DNA from: Leishmania mexicana MHOM/GT/2001/U1103 | Taxonomy: Eukaryota > Euglenozoa > Kinetoplastea > Trypanosomatida > Trypanosomatidae | Assembly: GCF_000234665.1 (NCBI RefSeq) | Contig: NC_018321.1 | Span: 472,594-536,593 of the forward strand | DNA length: 64,000 bases | Direction: 5' to 3' | In this document: piece after piece, positions 9,755 to 17,517 of the stretch | Numbering within the stretch: the stretch's first letter is position 1 | Layout: every line of letters starts with the position of its first letter | Program-made: the position numbers and the translations under genes | The notes under the pieces: model-generated | The model's input: the letters and a program-made list of their open reading frames with translations, nothing else | What the model was told of the DNA's origin: nothing | Database searches by the model: none

Positions 9755-10774
9755 ATGACCACGATGACCGAGGAAGTGTGTGAAACCGATGTGGCGGGGA
9801 CTATGCCCCGCGAGCTTCGCGGCAGAGGCAAGCCGATGCCGGGGGACAAGTTCGTGCGGGTTGGGCGGTGCCCCAGCACGCGAAAGGAAGTGACCATCTG
9901 CTACAGAACTCTCGGTGACCCCTCCAACCCGTGCTTGCTGCTCGTCATAGGCCTCGGCGGCACCTTGGTTCACTGGCCGTGGGGTTTTCTGGAAGAGCTC
10001 CTCAACGATGGCTTTTACCTGGTTATATTCGACAACCGTGACTCGGGCCTGTCGACCCACTTCGACGGCTACCCGACCCCGTGCCTCCTCTGCATGGTAT
10101 TCCAGTCGTGGTCCCCCCTTTGCGGAGGCGCGCCGCCCTACACGCTCTACGACATGGCGTACGATGCCTGGGGTTTGCTGACGGCACTCGGGATCCATCA
10201 GGCGCACATCTTGGGCACCTCCATGGGTGGCATGATTGCGCAGTGCATGGCCATAGAATGCCCTGCGCGGGTGCTTAGCCTCTCGGTTCTCTACTCGCAC
10301 AGCAGCGGCCCGTATGTGAAGCCGCAGGCGTGTCGCGTGACGCTGGCGTTGCTGGACAAGCCTGCCAGCATGTCCATGAAGGACGTCGTGGATTATGTTG
10401 TTCGCAGTGACTGCCTCTTCAGGGGTGACTACCCGCTGGACGAGAAGCATGTGCGCGAGGTTGCCGTGACTAACTTCACCCGAAGCCCTCCCTACAAGAG
10501 CGGGTTGCTGCGACACGTATGGGCGGTGCAGCGCGCGAAGAATCGAGAGTGTGCGCTTCGCCATCTGAGAGGCTTTCCAGTGCTTATCGTACACGGCAGG
10601 AAAGATTTGATGATACCGTACCAAAACGGCTTGCGGCTGGCTTCTGTGATGTGGAATGCAAAGCTTGTTCTATTTCCTCACATGGGGCATTCTATCCCGG
10701 CGCCGCTCTACAAGGAAATCGCGTTGGAGGTCTGCTTGCAGAAGCTGCGCATCGTGGAGCAAGTGCCGCGGTAG
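9755..10774 (+). CDS. alpha/beta hydrolase 1 (RdmC/TAP-like)
   Basis: 339 aa from the ATG at 9755. An in-frame ATG at 9713 would add 14 residues but is less likely, because no family resemblance starts there. Family features are: G-D-P-S-N-P before the first core strand; a G-L-G-G oxyanion-type loop (66-69); F-D-N-R-D-S-G-L-S (92-100); nucleophile elbow G-T-S-M-G with Ser156; acid G-R-K-D with Asp284; and catalytic His312 in H-M-G-H. It is a complete, probably active serine hydrolase (esterase or lipase type, substrate unknown). It has no signal peptide or targeting tail, so it is probably cytosolic. It is the shortest and most compact of four related genes in this window (others at 23304, 25514 and 30490). 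It is more diverged from hydrolase 3 than hydrolase 2 is, notably in the lid segment (about 110-130). Confidence 0.88.
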   Translation: MTTMTEEVCETDVAGTMPRELRGRGKPMPGDKFVRVGRCPSTRKEVTICYRTLGDPSNPCLLLVIGLGGTLVHWPWGFLEELLNDGFYLVIFDNRDSGLSTHFDGYPTPCLLCMVFQSWSPLCGGAPPYTLYDMAYDAWGLLTALGIHQAHILGTSMGGMIAQCMAIECPARVLSLSVLYSHSSGPYVKPQACRVTLALLDKPASMSMKDVVDYVVRSDCLFRGDYPLDEKHVREVAVTNFTRSPPYKSGLLRHVWAVQRAKNRECALRHLRGFPVLIVHGRKDLMIPYQNGLRLASVMWNAKLVLFPHMGHSIPAPLYKEIALEVCLQKLRIVEQVPR

Positions 10775-12070
10775 TGGGGCCGGCCGCTGCTACGAGTGCG
10801 ACGGATGTCACTGCCCCGACCGAAGGCACGGTCGGGGCGCGGAGGCAACGGAGGGGAGGGCAGGGGAGGGGGGAGGGTTCCACTTTGTTTCACCTCCTTT
10901 ATTAGGATTAGTTATTCTGTGTCGTCGTGGCCATCGATAGGAGCTTCACGTTTGTGGAGAGGGACGACGCCGCAAGGCGACGTGCGGGCGGATGATTGGC
11001 GCGGATGGCATTCCCTCTTTCGGTTCGCGTTGAGCCCGAGGGTGACGGGCCAAGGTGCCCCCCCCCCTAACTGCCTGGTGACGGGTGGCGAGGGCGGCTG
11101 CTCATGTCACCGCTCGACTCGCTTCTTAGTAGCGCGGCGTGCTCGCTCCGGTGGGCGCTGCGGATATTTTCTTTCAACGCCTCGGCGCAGGCCACTGCCG
11201 GCACGCAGAGGAAAAAAACAAAAACAACAAAACGCGCAGAACACACACGTATGATGAGGAGCTGCTCTCTCTCTCTCACATCAGCTTACCCGCACGGTCA
11301 CCTCGCGCCCGCCATCGCTGCTCTCCTTGGCCTATGCGCACTCCCTCCCTTACTATTATATATTTGATCCCCCTCCCCCAACCTTACACGTCACGTGGAG
11401 GCGATTTCGTCTTCGCGTGGCCCGTGTTCTCAGTTGTCTCTTCGCTTGCGTCCTTCTTCCTTTTGTTGTGCCGTTTTTTAAAAGTGTTTCGTGGGTCGCT
11501 CTCGGCTCCTCCTCCTCTTCTCCCTCATGCTTTACCGCCCTCCGCCCTCTCCCCCCTCCGTCTGCCTCCCTCCCCCTCCCCCTCCCCCTTCTCACTGTTT
11601 GCCCCTACAGCCCACGTTTCTTCGGTATTGTGTCCAGTGTGTGTGGGTGTGGAGGGGGTGCTCGCCTCGACTGTATTATCTCCCTCCCTTTACTGTTGTT
11701 GGTTCTTGCCTTGGTTAAACACACGGACTTCTCCCCACGTGCACGCGCTTCTCGTTACCTTCCCCATCCCCCCTCCCTCCCTGTCTCGCTGTTAGGTTCG
11801 CCTATGCACATGCGGGACTGCTGCCTCGCATGTATCCCTGTGCGATGCATTTTGGACCTGCTCTGCACCGAAGAGCGAAGGAAAGCAGCGACAGGGGCAC
11901 GGGGACAGAGGAGGGTGGGAAGAGCATCGCGCTTCATGCAGCTGTACGTGCGTTGGAGCGTGCCCAGCCGTTCTTTCGCTTTCCGCCGCCCGGTGCCCTG
12001 CCGGTCGCTGCTGTCTTCCCTTTCTTTCGTCTATTTGCTTTGATTTCCCCGTATTTATCAGCTTGCTGTC

Positions 12071-12114
<44 letters not shown>

Positions 12115-12828
12115 CCTTGGCGCTGGGCCGGTGGAACCCCTCCACACGGTCAGCTCCGAGAACGAAGACACAAAATTATATATATATATATATCGCACCA
12201 CTCTGCACCGGCTTCCATTAGCCCCTCCTCCTCCTCTCTCTCGTTGCGCTGGCTTGCGCACGCTCGCCGTCCGTGGCGGGGCCTTCCCTTTACCCGATGA
12301 ATGCTCCGCGTCCCGGGCGCACCTGGTATGGCGCGTCGCATGACACGTTTTATCCCCACGCCACTCCCTCCCTTTCCTCAGACTATCTTCCCCTCTCCTC
12401 TCCCCTCCCTCTCTCTGCCCATTCTCCGGCCGGAGGAAAGGTCTTGCTCATACCTTGAGGGTGGCACATACAAGCGCCGGCAAACTGCAAGCGAACGCCG
12501 ACTCGCGCGGATACTTGCATTGACGTGCATGCCTGCCTGTGCGTAACCCACCTTGTGGACTTCTCTTCCCCATCCGCAACACCGGCCTCATTCTTTTTGT
12601 GGCGCTTTGCTGCACGCGCGGGGTGTATGGTCGACCGTTGCGCTTTGGCTCTCAACAACACGTATACACCCACCTGTATATACCTCTGTGCATACAGAGC
12701 GGACGTCCGTGCGCGTGTCTGTCCATTATTGAAGCCATCAACGCGAGCATCAACAGTCCCTCCGACGCACACACACACACACACACACACACAAAGTGTT
12801 TCAACGCAACCTCGAACGGAAGAGAAAA
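10775..12828 (+). other. long intergenic region, low complexity
   Basis: No gene is supported. It holds an A-rich stretch (about 11210-11235), long pyrimidine tracts (about 11490-11600), a TA/TG tract (12071-12114), a second TA tract (about 12176-12193) and a CA tract (about 12768-12794) immediately upstream of the next gene. Confidence 0.6.
12071..12193. repeat. (TA)n(TG)n and (TA)n tracts
   Basis: About 24 nt of alternating TA pass directly into about 19 nt of TG. A separate TA tract follows at about 12176-12193. Alternating purine-pyrimidine DNA of this kind can unwind or form Z-DNA. Confidence 0.9.
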
Positions 12829-14742
12829 ATGCCAGACTACGGCCAGGTGCCAAGCTTGCTCAAGCGGCCTCTGCGCATGCCACGGCGTCGTCTCAGCGCG
12901 CGTCGGCGACAGGCTTTTCTAGTCTTCGCCATTCTATGTCTGTGTGGGCTGCCTTTCATGTATTTCTTCTCGACCTCGTCGGCAAAGGTGCGTGGCGAGC
13001 TCCCTGATTCGCGCGAAAAGCCGTGGATCACCCCGAGTGAGAACTCGACGCGCTTCGCACAGATCGTAGACGGCCGCACCCCGGGGACGGCGTGGCGCGA
13101 TCCTCGCTTCAACATGATTATCTCCTTCTCCAAGTCTGGCGACGTTGTGCACGTGACTCCCACCAATCACGTTCTCCACCGCCGAGCCAGTGATGACAGC
13201 TCGAGTGCGTTCCGCAAGTGGGAATCCATCTACCAGCCTAGCGACAAGTACCGCATCCCTGCCTGGGCCACGCCGGCGGACCGCGACACGCTTCATCACG
13301 CGTCTATCTTTACATCCCTAGCCGCGTTCCGCGACCACGAGTGCGCGCTGACGCTGCGCAACCTCTTCGACATGGCTGTTGCGCCGCACCGCCTGTACGT
13401 TGGCGTGAGCGAGGAGCGCAGCCCGTCAGACGCGAGCTGCCTCTCGAGCATTGGGGTAGACGACCTGGCGAGCGGCGAGACGCGGCGGGTGCTGTACGGT
13501 GCGGAGGCGCCGCGCACGATTGGGGTGGAGGTGCGTTCACTGACGTGGGCCAGCGTGGTCGCGCCGCGGCTGTTGCTGGACGTGGATGCCGCGTTGAGCG
13601 TGCCCACCGGCAGTACTGCGGAATATGGCGCGCGACCTGCTGGCGTGTTTTTGCACCCGGCGCACGCAGGGGAGCGGGTGATATGCATTGCCGGGGAGCT
13701 GGAGACGGCGCGTGACAGGTTGCTGTTAGCGGAGGACGACGCGAAGCAAGACATGGATGGCGGGTCTGTGTTCCGGCACGGGGGCGGGGGCCCCCAGCAG
13801 CAGCCGTCGCGCGCACTGGCCGGGTGCCGCGTGACGACGCGCGTGACAGAGCCCAGGTTTGCGCGCGGGCCGACGTTTGGGCGGTACATCACGAGCCTGT
13901 TCTTCTTCGACCAGGACTACTACATGGTGGTCGACAGCCACACGCGGTTCTCTGTGGACTGGGACATGAAGCTGATCACACGCGTTTTTCAGCTGCCGAC
14001 GCGCGGCGTGCTGTCGCACTACCCGAACGGTTACCGCGAGGGGAACGACCGTGAGGAATTCGACAGGACGATCGTTATGTTGATGTGCACAGCGCAGGTG
14101 CTCCACAACGGGATGCCGAAGCTCGGGGCGCGGTGGATGAAGTTATCGCCGCACCCGGTCCTGCAGGGTTTTGCTGCCGCGGGCTTTATGTTTGGCGACG
14201 CGCAGTTCATGCTGGACACGCCGTTCGACCCTTTCCTGCCATACATGTTCGACGGCGAGGAGGTGCTGTACTCTGCGCGGATGTGGACTGCTGGCTGGGA
14301 TCTCTACGGACCTGGGCAGTCGGACGTGTTTCATCACTACGGGCGGCCGAACACGCCGAAATACTTTGGTGTCATGACGCCGAAGGAGGCTGCGCGGCGT
14401 GTGCTGTCAGAGCAGCGGACGCTGTACATGCTGCGGCGCGCGCACCCGTGGGTTGAGGAGCTTGTGCGCCGCGGCTACGTGAGCGCTAACGGGCAAACGA
14501 CTCTGAAGCCGCTGCCGCCGAAGGAGGCGCCGGAGACGCGGCTTATCGTGACGGACGAAGTGGCTGCTGAGACACGCGAGATCAGCGTGTGGGCGAAATA
14601 TTACGGGATGGGCACAGAACGCTCTGTGTCGGCTTACTGGCAGCACACGGAGTTGTCGGACGAGTTCGTGAAGGCGAAGGACGAAGAAAACAGGTGGGTG
14701 GGCGGCGTTGGGTTGTGCGAAAAAGGCGGCGCCATGGGGTGA
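12829..14742 (+). CDS. GT60-type GlcNAc-transferase (polypeptide alpha-GlcNAc-transferase family)
   Basis: 637 aa type II membrane protein. It has a basic cytoplasmic tail, then one signal anchor (about 29-47), then a lumenal catalytic domain, so Golgi or ER is expected. Conserved family blocks include V-V-D-S-H-T-R-F (367-374), where D-S-H replaces DxD as the metal/nucleotide-sugar motif. Others are G-F-A-A-A-G-F-M-F-G-D (447-457), D-P-F-L-P-Y-M-F-D-G-E-E (467-478) and R-M-W-T-A-G-W-D-L-Y (484-493), followed by H-H-Y-G-R (502-506). This family includes Dictyostelium Gnt1 (Skp1) and the T. cruzi mucin O-GlcNAc-transferases, so O-linked GlcNAc addition to surface proteins is the likely role. 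A family-atypical insertion lies at about 200-345. An in-frame ATG at 12796 would add 11 residues. The C-terminal ~60 residues show no recognisable motif. Confidence 0.82.
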   Translation: MPDYGQVPSLLKRPLRMPRRRLSARRRQAFLVFAILCLCGLPFMYFFSTSSAKVRGELPDSREKPWITPSENSTRFAQIVDGRTPGTAWRDPRFNMIISFSKSGDVVHVTPTNHVLHRRASDDSSSAFRKWESIYQPSDKYRIPAWATPADRDTLHHASIFTSLAAFRDHECALTLRNLFDMAVAPHRLYVGVSEERSPSDASCLSSIGVDDLASGETRRVLYGAEAPRTIGVEVRSLTWASVVAPRLLLDVDAALSVPTGSTAEYGARPAGVFLHPAHAGERVICIAGELETARDRLLLAEDDAKQDMDGGSVFRHGGGGPQQQPSRALAGCRVTTRVTEPRFARGPTFGRYITSLFFFDQDYYMVVDSHTRFSVDWDMKLITRVFQLPTRGVLSHYPNGYREGNDREEFDRTIVMLMCTAQVLHNGMPKLGARWMKLSPHPVLQGFAAAGFMFGDAQFMLDTPFDPFLPYMFDGEEVLYSARMWTAGWDLYGPGQSDVFHHYGRPNTPKYFGVMTPKEAARRVLSEQRTLYMLRRAHPWVEELVRRGYVSANGQTTLKPLPPKEAPETRLIVTDEVAAETREISVWAKYYGMGTERSVSAYWQHTELSDEFVKAKDEENRWVGGVGLCEKGGAMG

Positions 14743-15789
14743 GGCGCACCTGCCAGGCCGTTGGGTAGAGGGGTACGGGGGGACGGTTTAGGGAGGGGAC
14801 ACAATCGAGAAGAGGAGGGACGCGCTCCAGGCTGCAGTTTTCCGCCAACGGCCTCCGGCGCTGCGTCCGTTCGCCTGTTCGGGGTGCTCTTCTTATGCCT
14901 ATATCTGTGTACGTCCCTTCTCCTCTCTCTCTCTGCTTTTTATTTTTAGGGGGAGGGGGAGGAGGAGGGGGGAGGCGTCAAGTGGCGCGCGAGAGAAGAA
15001 GAGCAGCAGGCGACATGCACAGCCAAACCTGCGCGCGTGCAGATATCCTGGGGCGCGTGTTGGTTGTGTGTGAATCTATGTTTGCACGGCGCCTCACCAT
15101 CTCTCCCTTTATCTCCCTCGTGTTTTTCCTTTTGGCGTGTCCTCTTCTCTGCCTCTCACTCTCTGGCTTTCACCGCGTGCCCTTGCTACGAATCTTGCGT
15201 GGGCGCCACGTCTCTGACGTCGACTCTCCCCTCTCCATACTTTCGCTGTTACGCGCCGCTGGACTGGGACAGGCGCGTCGGAGGAGAGGCGTGAGCACAC
15301 CGTCATCCATCCCCTCCATCACACGCTTGCGTGCGGGCAAGGGGTGAAGGCGCTTCTGCTTGTGGCAGCGCACGGCTGAGTGCAGAGCTCCGCTTGTCGC
15401 TCGTGCTCTTCTCCTTCCGGCACGCTCTCCTCGCCATGTCCGCACGCCCGCAAGCTCACGCGCGCGTCTGGCGGAACGGCACCAAAGAGGACGTCGCTGT
15501 GGCGACTCCGCCCCGCCCCCGCCTTGCTCCCCCCTGCGGATTACGGAGGTGCTCGTCGCAGAAATGACACGTTGTAAGGGAGCGAGCGCCGCCACCCCTT
15601 CTCGAAAATAGAGAAAAGCAAGGAAATTTGAACCCTGTCGGACGCGCGTGCGACTCCTCGTCATTGCTGCGCTTCGATGCTCTCCTGGTCTTCATGGAAT
15701 GGTCGCCTCCACGCCTACCACGAGCGCGATCACGCAGCCGCGACCCGCACGGTTTCTTACTGCACCTTGTCACCCTCCCGCCCAACCGC
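14743..15789 (+). other. intergenic region
   Basis: No intact gene is seen. A G-rich stretch lies at about 14949-14977, with scattered pyrimidine tracts. This is probably the 3'UTR of the glycosyltransferase gene, leading into amastin-like debris. Confidence 0.5.
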
Positions 15790-16286
15790 CTCTTTGCCCG
15801 CTCTCTCGTCTTCGTGGCGGTCGTGCCCCGTCTGGGAGGCGACGGTCCTCTTGACAGTCGTGGCCACGCCCATCGACGTATTCCAGGCCAAAGTCCAGGC
15901 CAGCTTCCGAGGCGCGCCACCTGCTAATCGGCATGTCGGTAGCACACCGTGCGGCAGCGGCAGGGCGAACCCGTGGACGCGCTTGCACGAGGGCTTCCCG
16001 AGCCAAAATGAAAAAGGAGTGCAGAGAGCCTCATGAACGTTGCCGCTTCCTCACCCATCATCCCCATCATCACAGTGTCGGCGACAGGGATGGCAGCGTA
16101 GATCATGTGCGGCGTCGCCTTCCCGAATCGCCCACGGCCTCTTCGCCCGTAGTGTACTTTGTGGCGACGCTGAACGGCTGGGCGTGCATGGCTGGCGTGT
16201 ACGACAGTACGGACAGCGCGTTCGGGTGTGGCATCAAGGGTGCGTCCAACTGCGCTGGCGGGTTGGACCTGGTTGTGGCTGCGTGA
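15790..16286 (+). pseudogene. amastin-like pseudogene
   Basis: Two frames carry pieces of an amastin. Frame A (15857-15886) reads V-V-A-T-P-I-D-V-F-Q, the end of the first membrane helix and the ATPID hallmark. It is followed at 15935-15952 by V-G-S-T-P-C, matching the conserved G-x-T-P-C before the amastin signature. The signature itself (C-x-T-L-W-G) is lost, and the frame stops at about 16034-16036. Frame B (16155-16286) resumes with Y-F-V-A-T-L-N-G and W-A-C-M-A-G-V-Y-D-S-T-D-S-A-F-G-C-G. This corresponds to the third helix and second extracellular loop; a stop at 16284-16286 truncates the last helix. Intact amastins are ~180-200 aa four-helix surface proteins, abundant in amastigotes. 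The first helix, the signature and the fourth helix are damaged, so no functional product is expected. Confidence 0.62.
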
Positions 16287-17517
16287 TGCCTCCAGACGCT
16301 AGCGATCATCCTTGTGTGCATCATACCTACCGAGGAGCGCCGACGCGCTGCAGGTCTCACGAAGGTGGTGGATGGGTGAAGTGGGAACGGGGACGCACCC
16401 CGCACGCGTGTGTGCGCGCTTCTACGCATGTATACGCCGAACGGAAGAGAGAGTGGTGGTGGGGGGGGGAGTGGCGATGGTGGCTTCAAGACCCCCCCCC
16501 GCCCCCGCCCACCGACACCTCCATAGGCACACTTACAAGCACCAAGACATGGAGGCTGAGCAGAGGCAAGAGGCAGATCGCCGATGAAACAACAAACGTA
16601 CACTACCGTGCTTATCGCGCGTAAGCTGCTGGACGTGTGGTGTACGCCGGCGAGGTCGTGCTCTGTATATTCGATCAGATCAATCGGGGAGAGCGAGAGA
16701 GGCGGAAGATGAGGAGGATGAGGAAGATGAGGAGGAGGGGGATGGCGAGCGCAGCAGGCAGAGGATGGGTGGCCCGTTTCTCGTGGACTGTACACATGCG
16801 TGCTGGTATCGTTCTCCCCCCTCTATCTCTCTGTGCGCCTGTGCCTGCCTCTTCGCAACCTTCTCCGTCTGCCCTTGATTCACCGATCGTAGCATTCACT
16901 TTCTCCCCTTCCCTCCCCTCCCTTCTTCTTCCGCCTCCACTCTGATCTCCACCGCTCCCACGCGGTCAGCAACTCACGTGCTCACAATTCCATACACGCG
17001 GCAGAGGGCGGGACATCATCAGCAGCAGCACCCGCAGAGAAAAAATAGCCCCCCCCCCACACACCTTACGCCAAGTGGCGCGTAACAGGAGCGCGCACCC
17101 CAACGAGGCAGGAACGTGACGGACGAAGCGCAGCTCACGGATTCCCCCGTAGAACCGAATCCCCCCTTCTCTGCGAGCGCGTGCGCTGGCGTATGGGCGT
17201 CTCCCGCGCATCTGCGGCTGCGTCATTCTCCGTGTCCTCTCGCATTCTTTCATCCCGCACACACGCGCCCACTGCCTTTTTCTTTGCACGGTGCGTGTTG
17301 TCCTCTCTTTAATCCTTGACGAATAGTATCTGTCGTTGGTGCGCGTTGGCGCTCTTGTCGCTCGTATTGCGGACGCACGTCTGTCCGTGCCCTGTGCACG
17401 ATTTCTGGGCACGTGCGGCACTCACCGGCCAGCAGAGCAGGGCTGGTGTGCAGCTACGCTCGTGTAAAACGAACAGGCAGTTGTCGCAAGGCCTGCGCAC
17501 GGCTTCACACGCTAGCT
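16287..17517 (+). other. intergenic region
   Basis: No gene is supported. A G run (about 16457-16466) and a C run (about 16491-16502), 25 nt apart, could pair as a hairpin in RNA. Pyrimidine-rich DNA at about 16805-16940 and 17270-17315 could serve trans-splicing of the next gene. Confidence 0.5.

Noticed and set aside
8759..10624. 621-codon minus-strand ORF
   Set aside because: It covers the antisense of hydrolase 1, which has a complete catalytic triad, and runs through CA repeats. All recognisable genes are on the + strand.
11139..12043. Overlapping plus-strand ORFs of 218 and 238 codons
   Set aside because: Leu/Pro/Ser/Phe-rich translations of pyrimidine tracts between two real genes; no motif and no conserved start context.
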